From positions 1-64,000 of the forward strand of contig NW_005179273.1 of assembly GCF_000350225.1 (NCBI RefSeq): 64,000 nt of DNA, read 5' to 3'. The notes under the pieces are model-generated. The model was not told the DNA's origin. It did no database searches and saw nothing but the letters and a program-made list of their open reading frames with translations. This document shows positions 43,116 to 54,200 of the stretch, one piece after another. This DNA comes from Chondrus crispus (taxonomy: Eukaryota > Rhodophyta > Florideophyceae > Gigartinales > Gigartinaceae). The number at the start of each line of letters is the position of its first letter. The first letter of the stretch is position 1. Both the position numbers and the translations under genes were made by a program.

Positions 43116-46100
43116 ATGGAGCACTCCACTGACCCCAACTCCCCGGATCACCGCTCCTCCCATTTTTACGGTAAACTCCCGCCCCTCCACCCTTCCGGCA
43201 ACAACTTCATCCTTTGGAACCAAGCTATTGAGGACACCTCCATCATAAATAATATCCAGCACACGAGGGACACCAACTACACACAGCCGCCCCCGGCCAC
43301 GCCGGAACACAAACAATACGTCAAAGACTGCGCAACCATCCGCATCCTGATCACCAACAGCATCCCGCACGAAATCGCAGAAATGACTGACATCCCTTCC
43401 GACACAACGCCCGCTGAGCTGCAGCAGGCCATCCAAGAACACTTCACAGACAGCTCCCCGACCACCCACCTTCTCCTACGTCAGGAAGCTGACCGCCTCC
43501 TATTCACTACCGCACTATCCGTTGATGACTACATTAATCAACACCGATGACACAGTCACTGTAGACGCCACCATAAAAGGACTGGAGCACCACCCGACAT
43601 TCAAGCACTTACCAGACACCTGGACTGAGACGGACTCAGTCCCCCAAACAATAACACAAGTGACGCAAAGACTCAAAGCAGTCCAAGCCCGCCACACCAC
43701 CCGGTCATCCTCCAACCCACCTGACCCCCAAGGGCTCGGCACCACCGCATCACGCCCAATCAAACAAGAATCATCCCCCCGACCCCGCGGTCGCCAGCGG
43801 GGACGAGGACCCCCACGTGCACAGTGGTACAACACACCGTGGATCCAACCACAACAATCGTACAACCCGTACCCACCCCCCGCCCCATTGGGCAACACAA
43901 CCTCAATGGCACGCCCCCCCCGCAACCCAACCCCACCCCACCTCGTCCACGCACTCGCCGCCCCGCCAAAGCACAACTGGCAGCCACGGTGGACCCCCAA
44001 CACAACGAGGAACTGGACGCCTTCCAAGCCACAATGCACAAGGATAATTCCCACGGTATGACATACATTCTAGACTCAGGCGCAAGCCCGACCCATGTCA
44101 CACAGGCAACTCCACCAATGCGCCCCCTCACCACGCGCATGACTACTAACACCGCCACCTCATCGACGTCGTCCGCCACCCATGCCGGCACAATCCAGAT
44201 CACGACGAACAGGAATAAAGTCTTCTCACTCCCGGCCATCGCGAACCTGGACATAAAAAAAACCTCGTCTCTGTCAACGACATCGCCCGCCAATATGGAG
44301 CCGCAATCTTCCGCCTCACCACCGCAGCCATCATAAACACCAAAACACGCCTGCCCACCGTCCTTGCCACAGCTACAGAACACAAAGGACTTTACTACTT
44401 GAACCCCCCACCCAACTCATGCCACGCTCAAGCTGCCCCCACGGCCCCAACCACAAGACACACACCAACAAAAAAACCACCCCCCCTCGGACGACAGCTC
44501 GCGCTCGCAACCACACCACACCCCAGCCCCCCAAGGCAACCACCCCGCCCCCCAATGTCCACAGCAGACACGAAGCACCGAGGCACCTCACCAACCCTGC
44601 CCCGACCCCCCCGTCCAAACACGGTCAGGCATTAGAGCACGCCTTCCATCCTTGACACATAGTACTAAACCATGTGCGACCTGCCACCAAACAAACCATG
44701 GCACGACAAGGACTGCTCCCCAACATCCCACCCTCCCTCGCACGATACGCCCCACGTATCACGTGCTCCAGTTGTGCGCACGCCAAGCAACGACTCCGCC
44801 CACACAAGCCAACTTCCCACCACTACCCAACTGGCTTCTCACTCAGCAGTGATATATGTAGCCCGATTGCACCCCCCTCCCACCAGCGAAACAAATACAT
44901 CCTAACGGTCGTTGACACAAAGACACGGTACCTCATTACCGACTTTCTACCGAACCGTGCGCAAACACCACAACGTCTCGATTTCATCCTCAATGCAATC
45001 AACAAGCAAACGGGCCACCAACCTCGAATCATACGCACTGATAACGCACTCGAGTACCTCTGCCACCGCCATCCAAACATACACCAAGCACAACACAAGC
45101 CACTCTCCCACCATCCCCTACACCCCTCAAGAGAACAGCCTTGCAGAGAGAATCAACAGTACACTATTAAATGCAGTTCGTGCTGCCCTGCATCACAGTG
45201 AGCTCCCTCAACACCACTGGGAGGACGCAGTTCGAGAAACAAGATTTAAATACAATCACACCATGCACCACAGCACAAACGCCCTCCCCGCCACTCAATG
45301 GCACCACTCGGTGCCACAAATCCCCCAATTTCACATCTTTGGACAATTAGGCACCACCCCTGACCCCCGCCAGCGCACCACCACCATCTCCAAGCTACAC
45401 TCACGCTCTCGCACTGTACGGTACCTCTACCCCACCGACGATCGCCACATCATGGCACTGGACGTCAACACGAGCAAAACTCGCTGCATACGCACCGTGG
45501 AATTCCATCCCTACTTCCGCACACAAGACCCCAAAATGACCTCTGCCGCCGCCTTCAAGGCGTACACCCCCCATCGTACACCAGACGCGCTATCGGTCTA
45601 CACCCCTGCCCCCCTCAACCGCGGGCAAGCCCGCAAATACCCCGTTGCAGACCTCTGGTCCACCGCCCACAACCAGGAGCTCGACACGCTCGACACAAAG
45701 CGTGTTATACAGTGGACACCCGACGGCTTACTCCCGCGAATTACACGCCTCTTTCCCCTTACGATGGGGTACCGCGGTACCCCAGTAGCGCGCTACAAGC
45801 GCGACAAAAACGGCAACGTCACGAAACGGAAAGCACGCTGCGCGGCTCGAGGAGACATAATGATACCAAACGTTCACTACGATGCCGAACGTACTACAAA
45901 CTACATGGCAGATAAGTCCTCGGTACGCCTGCTATTAGCCATTGCCGCAGCCCCCAACCTCCTCATTGAACACATTGGCATTGAGGCCGCGTACCTCCAC
46001 GAGGAATTCGACCACAATGCGGAAAAGCCTGTCTACGTCCGTCAGCATCCCCGTTTCGACGGAACGTACAAGCATGAATGCAAAGGAGGAAAACTTGTCA

Positions 46101-47268
46101 AGAACCTCTATGGAACCCCGCAAGCAGGATTCACATACCTGCAAGCCGTTTTCGGCCTCCTCACCAAGGATGGCTTTCACCAATCTGAGGCAGACACCTG
46201 CCTCTTCCACAAAATAACCCCTCCTCAGCCACATTCGTGGCGATCAGCATATGACTTTACCGTTACAGCGACCACACAAGCGCTGCTCGACGAATTCGCA
46301 AACCTGCTGACAAAGGCGTACACCATAAAGCGCCTCGGTGAGCCCCGCACGCTGCTCGGATGGACGGTACAGCGCACCGCCAACGGCGCGCTACACATAT
46401 CCCAGCCCACCGCCACCGCATACATCCTGCGCAAAGCAGAGATGCACATTGCCAATGGCAAGCCCCCACCGTACCAGGACGGAATACGCCTCCACGGCCC
46501 CACCGACCAAGATGAGCCTCTTTCCAAACACTCCCAACTGAAAGAGCACCAACAAATACTCGGTGACCTGGGATACATCGCCGACTCCACGCGCCCGGAC
46601 ATTTAATTTGTCATCAACCGCCTGTCGGTCGCCGCCAACGCCCCGACAACACGGCACTGGAATGCCCTCAAACGCGTCCTCCGGTACCTCCGCCACACCC
46701 CCCAGCACGGGCTCCTCTTCCCCGCTGCCCACATACCCCTCCAATTCAGCAACGACACTGACAAACCCATCCCCAACACCCCCTGCTCACGTCCTACTCG
46801 GACGCCGACCACGCGGCAGACGTCACTGACCGGAAATTCATATCTGGCATCGTCCACATATACAATAGCACTCCGATATGCATCACGGCCCTCTCTACGT
46901 GTGAGGCGGAATACATTGCCACCACCGCCATAGTGCAGCAAACTGCATGGCTTCGCCGGACCCTCCACATCTGCAAGCTCAGCCCACATCCCACCCCCTT
47001 CTTCATGGATAACCAGTCTGCCATTCGCGTAGCCCGAAACACGGGACCGACCAAACGCCGCAAGTTCATTGATCTCCGGCATCACTTCTTGTCCCATTAT
47101 GCACGTCAGGGCAATATCGTATTGAAGCATGTCAGGAGTGCGGACATGCTCGCGGAGATATTCACGAAGCCGCTACGATCGGAGCCGTTCAGAAATCTCA
47201 CGGCGAAACTCCAAATCATCGCCGCCCCCCCACCCCCGCGCAGCACGACCACACAGCGACGGGGGCAG
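43116..47268 (+). pseudogene. Element H copia gag-pol, multiple lesions
   Basis: Gag begins at ATG 43116 (MEHSTDPNSPDHRSS; HFYGKLPPLHPSGNNFILWNQ). A frameshift occurs near 43540. The protease YILDSGASPTHVTQ lies at about 44070. Integrase pieces lie at 44870-45290 (VDTKTRYLITDFLP, RTDNALEYL, YTPQENSLAERINSTLL). RT follows from about 45700 (KARCAARGD, IEAAYLHEEF, GTPQAGF). The expected Y/S-x-DD site near 46250 reads SAYDFTV, and the tract there looks shifted. A TAA at 46604-46606 interrupts TRPDI-FVINRL. RNase H ([49 protein letters not shown]) ends near 47220. A purine tract gacgggggcag precedes 47269. The copy cannot be autonomous. Confidence 0.85.
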
Positions 47269-47495
47269 TGTCATGATTCCCATGTCCAAATTATGTCGCT
47301 CTGCGGCCGTACTGCGCCATCTGTAATGATATCCCTGTCATGATTCCCATGCACAGCTCACACACCTGTACCACGCACACACGTAGCACAGATGCAGCGC
47401 CCCAGGCAGTGCTGCCGCCACCGGCGCCGCTCCCCTTCTTAGTCGCGCACGATCCATCTCCCTCAGTAAACTCGGGTATCGTTCCTTGCACCACA
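47269..47495 (+). repeat. Element H 3' LTR with duplicated 67-bp start
   Basis: After the purine tract, TGTCATGATTCCCATG occurs at 47269 and again at 47336. The 160-bp segment 47336-47495 equals the 5' LTR. The extra 67 bp (47269-47335) begins like an LTR but then differs. Confidence 0.8.
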
Positions 47496-47661
47496 GCGTC
47501 AGATCTTCTATTGCCACCCTGGCCAACTGATCGATATTCACCACTTCTAGAAGATCCCTCGACTCCAGCAAGACCTCAAACCGCAAAGACCACAGTGTGA
47601 AGTCTTCGCCTCTCTTGGCATTGAATTTGTGAAGACGACGTGATACAAGCTCGTGATCCAT
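47496..47661 (-). pseudogene. Copia G gag N-terminus
   Basis: The ATG at 47661 starts MDHELVSRRLHKFNAKRGED, followed by FTLWSLRFEVLLESRDLLEV. This is the W-x3-F/L-x-LL pattern of a copia gag (UBN2-like) N-terminus. It continues into 42573 once element H is removed. The apparent ORF extension to 47338 is LTR sequence of H. Confidence 0.75.
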
Positions 47662-48125
47662 CTTATCTCCGGGTAACAGTTACGTGTACACTCTGTTGAG
47701 ATCAAGTACCCCAACCCTCAATGAACGTTGGTTCCTTTTTCGCGATGCTACCACTCCTAAGACGAGAAGTGGTGTAGCTGGGGTTCTGTCTACCCTGTAT
47801 TCTTTATTGTGTTGAGCGCGTTCTGCTTATACACTGTTTAGGTTGCGTGTAGCTCTACTACGCGAAAAGGGTGTTGATAAAGTTCCCATTCAGTCAATCA
47901 ACTGTTCCGACGGCCACAAGGTATACGCATTTCCCATGACAATCAGGAGCATTATGTTGCCAACCTCCTAAGGCTTGTCGCCTTCCCTTTGTCCCATTTG
48001 TAGTGAGAGCATTGTTATACCAAAGCAATCATTGTTGTACTGTATACTTGCAAGAGCATTAATCCCCGCAACAATTACTGCCCGCCACAAATAGTAGTAC
48101 AAATATAAGAATAGCAACAATAAAC
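47662..48125 (-). other. Leader/5' LTR region of copia G (boundaries not found)
   Basis: Upstream of the G gag start I see no ORF and no recognisable half-tRNA PBS. The sequence (for example ctctgttgagatcaagtac and a small inverted repeat cactcctaagacgagaagtg) is probably LTR/leader, but both ends are unresolved. Confidence 0.35.
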
Positions 48126-49434
48126 AGAAGTGAGAAAAGACCACAATTACAACTTCTTCAACACAGACAAGGGCGGGATGGCTGCCGCGGAACAGGCGGG
48201 ATGCGGGCGTGTGGCAACATCGGCTGCGGGGTTGGCGGCAGTTAGGGCTTCAGTTCATCAGCTAGGGGCGCGGTGGAAGCGGCGGACGATGTCCGCGAGT
48301 GGGGGTTGGGGGTGGCAGAGGCGGAGTCAGGGATTGGTGCCGCGGTTCGGGAAGCAAGGGGGAGATAGTAGTGACGGTGGAGAGGGAAACTTAGATGGCT
48401 CCGGAGGTCGTTCGTAGAACAACAGCCAGGGCGCCACGGAGACGCATAGGGACCGGCGACTGCGCGCTGCGTCGCAGATGGCGGCGGGATTCTTGGGAGA
48501 GGCGGTGAGCAAGACCGGCCGCCGGGGAGGGGTCCGGCAGCTTCTCAGTGTTTGGAAGCCGGGCAGTGTAGAGGTCAGGTTCTCATAGACGAGGTATGTG
48601 TTGCCGGGAACGCGCAGGACGATGCCGTGTGTTGGGGGCGGCCAGGTAAGTGGACGTCCATCGGCCGACTTACGGGATAATGACATCGGGAGGGAGGCCG
48701 GTGGCAGCTAGTGGCACACCACGTCGGACGGCATCTTGGGATGCTTCGAACGATGGGAACGCGCCGGCTCGGAAGGAGGTAGGGGCGATGGCCGGCGCTG
48801 TGATAGACCTGCTTCTTTCACACATCTCAACGTTGCAATAGTCATACAAAAACTCTTCGCTCCCCCTACACAACACACCATGACAGATAATAATTCTTCG
48901 TTCGTGCAGTCAACTTTGCTGCAACTTCAAGCGCAGGAGAGCTTAACATACACCAGAGCCTATACTACCTGAAAGGGGATGCGACAGAGCAGTTTGCGAT
49001 AGGGGGGGCTGATGGACGATTAGAGGGAGATTTTGCGATTTACAACTTTTCCGATTTCACCCGTCTGTTGCCGCCAAAGTGCACCTGATCGCCCCCCTAA
49101 ACCCAACATTATCTCAAGATTAAAAGGCGACATGCGAGGTGCTCAAGAAATTTCTGGAAGTGGTTTCTAGCTGAAAGGCGGCCCCTGCCGCCATAGCAGT
49201 GCCTAATGGGTGTGACTATGGAGGGGCGGTGTCGGACGAAACTAATGACCACTACGTGGTCTCGGCGTTAGCCGGGATCTACAAGGGTGAGCGCGGTCTG
49301 GTAGCGCGAGTAAACTTTGCCATTCTCTAACTCTCTTTGTATGTCTCCGTACTAGATCGACAAACTCCCAGAGGCTCACCCTTGTAAAAAGCTCGTACTT
49401 TACTACTAAGGAAACGTAGTAGTGCTAGTTCTCC
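48126..49434. other. Region without an assignable gene
   Basis: A GC-rich part (48150-48830) has overlapping ORFs on both strands. The minus-strand ones (48876-48670 and 48686-48327) have the more protein-like composition (RPLTWPPPTHGIVLRVPGNT), but I recognise no family. 48880-49434 holds nothing I can support. Confidence 0.3.
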
Positions 49435-50208
49435 CTACACATCCGCGTCATATTTATGATGCGAAAAGCACTTCCAAAGCGATGTGACCTTCAAATACAC
49501 ACATTTGTGATGAAGGCATTTCTTCGTGCTACACTCGAAATCTGAGACACAAGTCTCACACTCTGCCTTATAGCAACGCTTCAGGCTCTCATCAGTACCG
49601 TCGGGGCAATTTCCGCCCCAGCATTTGCCTTGCTCACATTCGTCGCCTGTTGTGCATGTGTCACACTCCTTCTTCTTGAAGCACTTCTCCCGCGACGGCG
49701 TTGTGTCAAAGATACATTTGCTGTCTTCACAGAGCTTGGTGGCACAGTCAAAGTAAGAGCTGCAAGAGGGGCATTCGGGCTCGAAGCAACGTCCTAGACT
49801 GGCGTCAGTGCCATCTGTGCACTTTCCGCCCCAGCACTTGCCCTGCTCACATTCATCGCCGGTTGTGCATGTGTCACACTCCTTCTTCTTGAAGCACTTC
49901 TCCCGTGACGCCGCTGTGTCAAAGATACATTTGCCGTCTTCGCAATGCTTAGTTGCACATTCTCCGTCTGATAGACAAGGATCGCATTCATCTGCAAACC
50001 AGTTTTGAAGCGACTCATACGATCGATCTGTACACTTACTTGGAGATCCCCAGCATTTTCACTGGTCGAACTGCTCACTCTCGTGACATAAAGTGCACTC
50101 AGGGAAAAGGCCTCCGTATCGAACGAATGGCCTAATGACGGACCCATACAAGGGCCCGAAAATGGAGAAAAGAGCAAGGCGCTGACAGAAGAGCAGGAAG
50201 GAAGTCAT
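49435..50208 (-). pseudogene. Secreted-type cysteine-rich repeat protein with an in-frame TGA
   Basis: The ATG at 50208 (MTSFLLFCQRLALFSIFG) gives a hydrophobic, signal-peptide-like start. The same frame runs 258 codons to TAG at 49435-49437, interrupted only by TGA at 50059-50061 (codon 50). Two alternating cysteine modules repeat: ECDTCTTGDECEQGKCWGG-type with a following C-x-DGTD-x-SL-x-RC, and C-x4-(D/E)C(A/S)TK-x-C-x3-KC-type ending IFDT-x-x-SREKCF. The second and third rounds are nearly identical in DNA, so the gene grew by duplication. Where the intact modules have Gly (EQGKCWGG), this module has TGA (DQ-stop-KCWGS). One substitution, GGA to TGA, explains it. Cysteine pairs suggest an extracellular, disulfide-bonded protein. 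Its function is unknown. No standard Met lies downstream for restart. Confidence 0.7.
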
Positions 50209-50452
50209 GGTGCTTTGGTGCGAAAATGCGGTAACGAATTGCTACTCCGGTAGTTGTGGGGAGATGCCTGGGCATGTGGGACCTTTTAGTCTACGATCTT
50301 ATAGTCGAGGAAGAAAAATTCCGCACAACCTATGAACGATATTTACTGCTGTGTCACGATTGATACTTCTAGGTGAGTTTGGAAAACAACGAAACTAGAA
50401 TGTTTGGAACAAGATGGTTCTGAGCAGTGGGTCTGTGAGAAAGGATGCACAT
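50209..50452. other. Upstream region of the cysteine-rich gene
   Basis: There is no ORF. It should include the promoter of the cysteine-rich gene. It ends in CACAT (50448-50452), the left target duplication of element E. Confidence 0.4.
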
Positions 50453-51192
50453 TATAGAAAGGTCAGCGGGGCAGAGGGAAGAAGGATGGTTGAAGGTTGC
50501 TGGTGGTTGACGGGAAAAGAAGTTGATACCATTTTACTCTTGGTCGCCAACTATTGGCGCTACTTATACTCTTCGAACTACATACAATACGAGCCATTAG
50601 GGCTGGTCACGTGACTCTCCTTCTTGCACTGGTTGATAATCAAGTGACTCTCCCTGTTGCACTCTCGGTTGATAATCAAGTGACTCTCCCTGTTTGCACT
50701 CTCGGTTGATAATCAAGTGACTCTCCTTCTTGCACTCTCGGTTGATAATCAAGTGACTCTCCTACTTCCACTCTCCGTTGATAATCAAATGACTCTCCTT
50801 CTTGCACTCTCTCTTGCTAATAATTTGGGACCGTTTGAGAGTCAATAATATCTGAATGTACTGTACTGTAGATTACAGATTTTACACTACGATTAATAAC
50901 CACTGTGGCACATACGTCATACGTGTCACACACGTGTCAAATCGAGAAAAATGAAACATGTTCAGAATGTACTGTAGAGTGCCACGAGGTACATAACTTA
51001 CACGTGTGAACACCAAAATTGAAACATGCTCGGAAATGATAGGAAAGTGCAACCGTGTACAAATATGACACGTGTCCACCTTGAAGACCAAACATCCTGA
51101 AAATGCTCTTGCAAGCATTTTAGGTTTCGTCGACGTACACGTGTAATATCTGTGAGGCTTGGAGCTTAGCATGTGGTCGAAGATTTCCAACA
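50453..51192 (-). repeat. Element E 3' LTR, 740 bp
   Basis: The sense strand runs from TGTTGGAAATCTTCGACC to GACCTTTCTATA, so the ends are TG...TA. U3 carries ACACGTGT sites (50930-51140). Five tandem 36-37-bp units lie at 50629-50815 (plus strand ttgataatcaagtgactctc). Confidence 0.95.
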
Positions 51193-51203
51193 CTCCCCCT
51201 CGA

Positions 51204-54200
51204 TCACATGCTTTTACTGGACACTGCAAGCCCCAGAAGTTCTACAAACTTCTGGAATAGAATTCGCCCAAGTGCTTTGGTTAAGATATCGGCAGGCATC
51301 GAAGTGGTCGGACAATGCGACAAATACACAATGTTTCTCTTAATAGCATCTCGTACGTAGTGGTATTTTACATCAACATGTTTGTTGCGACGGTTGATCG
51401 ATTCATTCTGTGCAAACGAAATCGTCCCTGCATTGTCACACCCCATCATGATCGTGGGATCAGAATCAAGTCCGAGGACATCAGCAACAACTTGACGCAA
51501 CCAGGTCGCCTCCTTACACGCTTCACATAGTGCAATGTACTCAGCTTCACACGTCGAAGTCGCAACCACAGTCTGTTTCCGGGAACTCCAACTGATAGCT
51601 CCACCACAGAACTTGAAAACATATCCGCTGGTCGACTTGCGAGAGTCTGAACAACCGGCCCAGTCAGCATCACTGAAACCGAGCAACTCCGGCGATTTGG
51701 ATTTATTGTCAAACACGATTCCTAAGTTTCGAGTCCCTTGCACGTATCGCATTACTCGTTTTACACCTGCCCAGTGTGACTCACATGGGTTGGCAGAATG
51801 TTGGGAAAGCTTTCCAATGGCGTATGCCAAGTCTGGACGAGTGCCAACCATCAAGTACATAAGGCAACCGACTGCCTCACGATACGGTGCCTTTGTTTCG
51901 GAGTCGTTTTCGATAGAATTCGTGGTTTTGCGACCTTGTTCCATTGGAGTCAGAGAAGGGTTACAAGTCGACATTTTAAAACGGTCAAGCACATTTAATG
52001 CATACTTAGTTTGAGTGAGACTCAATGTCTTGATAGTGCGATCTCTTTGAATCTCAAGACCAATGCAGACTTTTGCCTCACTAAGGTCTTTCATCTCAAA
52101 CCGTTTGTTAAGCTCCCCCTTCATCCATTTGATGGCATGGATATCACTACCAGCGAGTAACAAGTCATCGACATAAAGTGCAATTAGCATGATAGTGTTA
52201 CCAATGCGTTTAATGTAGAGGCACGGATCACTACGTGAAGTCTCAAATCCCAATTCACCGAGTAAGAAATCATCCACTTTGGTATGCCATTGACGAGGTG
52301 CTTGTTTAAGACCGTAAAGTGCTTTCAAAAGTTTACACACATGATCACTTTTGCTTTTGTCAACGCAGCCTTCGGGTTGCTCCATGTAGATGTCTTCATC
52401 CAAGTCGCCGTTCAAAAACGCAGTCACGACATCCATCTGATGAAGTTCGAGGTCGTAATGAGCAACTAAGGCAAGAAGTAGACGAATAGTCGTAAACTTT
52501 ATGACAGGGGCATATGTCTCAGTATAGTCAAGACCCTGCACTTGCTGGAATCCACGGGCAACAAGTCTGGCTTTTGCACTTTCAACTATATTGCCATTTG
52601 CATCAGGCAGCTGCTTGACATTGAAAACCCATCGAGATGTCAAGATGTTTGACGCCTCAGATCGAGGAACAAGTTTCCAGGTCTGATTCTTAGTCTGTGA
52701 TGCAAGTTCTTTGTCAATGCCGGTTTGCCAGAATGCAGCTCTAGGACCGTGGGTTGCTTGTTTGAAAGTCTTGGGACCTTCAATAGCGACATGCGCATGT
52801 GAAAGAAGAGCAGCTGCAAAGTTGCTCCTCCACCATGATCCGGGAGGTCTACTGATTCGAGACGATCTTCGTACAGCTGGAGTCGGAGTTGGAGGGGTGA
52901 CATTCGGAGTTTCGACGGGAGGTGATACATCATCTTCATCATTCTCACCTACAGAGTGAGTGTCCTCGTTTTCAATAACCTCCCCTGAAATTTCATCCTC
53001 TTCCGACCCAACCTCATTAGCATTTGGGGTATCGGCTTCATTCTCATTGTCGCCACCGAGCAATACAACGCCAACATCAGAGCTGATTGAATCTTTTTCA
53101 TGTGCAGGAATGTCATGCATCCCACATGTCGATTCATCAAACTTGGCATCTCGTGAAACAACAACTTTACTCAACTCTCCGTCCCAAAGTTTGTATGCTT
53201 TACTGCATTGCGAATAACCGAGAAACATCGCTTCACGCGCTCGCAAGTCAAGCTTACAGAGCTCTAATTTCGGTAATGTATACCAACACTTTGACCCAAA
53301 TACTCGCAAATGGCCAACATTTGGAGTTGACTTCATCCAAATGTGATGGGGAGTCGTGTTAACTGGCAAAGCCCGTGAAGTAACTCGATTGCGTACATAT
53401 ACTGCAGTGGCAAGAGCCTCTGCCCAGAATCGTTTACTGACCTGTTTATGAGAAAGCATGGAACGGACAAGATCAATCAAAGTTCGATTTAAACGTTCAG
53501 CAACACCGTTTTGTTCAGGTGTGTAGGCAGTGGTGAGCTGGTGCTGTGTACCGTTTGAATCCAAATATGACTTGAATTCTGTCGACAAGTACTCTCCCCC
53601 TCGATCAGTGCGAAGCACCTTCACTTTGCGACCAGTGTGCGTTTGGGCAAACTGTTCATACAACTTGTATTTTGCAAACGCCTCAGATTTATTTCGCATC
53701 GTGTACACAACTACCCAGTTCGAGTGATCATCTACAAATGTAATGAAGTATCTCGAACCGCCAATGGACTGTACTTCGAGCGGACCGCAAACGTCAGAAT
53801 GTACCAAGTCAAGACAGTTCTGTGCTCGAGACGATGATCGCTGTTTCGGGATTACTGATCGCGTTGCTTTGCCGAACACACACGCAGGACAAACGAGAGA
53901 GTGATTGTCAGACTTTCGATTCATTGCTCTGATCACATCGCTTTGACGAACATTGATGCCACTTACCACATTATTGTGAATCATTGATGCGATTCCTTGT
54001 ACGTTAACATGGGCCATTCGTTCATGTAGCGTCTGCAAGGTAACTACATGAGCAGAGAAAGTTTCATTCATGACATCAAGTATGAATAAATCCCCAACTT
54101 GACTAGCTGTGGCAACTACAGTTGGTCCTGCAGTAACGATGCATTTGTCTTTTTCAAATGACACTTGCAAGCCCTTTGAAACGATTTGGCTAACAGACAG

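Larger units (their letters stand above)
42574..47495 (+). mobile_element. Ty1/copia element H, nested in copia G
   Basis: It is bounded by 160-bp LTRs (42574-42733 and 47336-47495). The LTRs start TGTCATGATTCCCATG and end CTTGCACCACA. A 5-bp duplication GCGTC lies at 42569-42573 and 47496-47500. Rejoining the flanks links the two parts of the copia G gag. The PBS directly follows the 5' LTR (GGTTATGGTCCCGAATC at 42734). The strand bias is C/A-rich, unlike the other copia elements, which marks a distinct lineage. Confidence 0.92.

Noticed and set aside
50059..50061. TGA as selenocysteine codon
   Set aside because: The aligned repeat modules have Gly, not Cys, at this position, and no SECIS-like element was recognised; a nonsense change is simpler.
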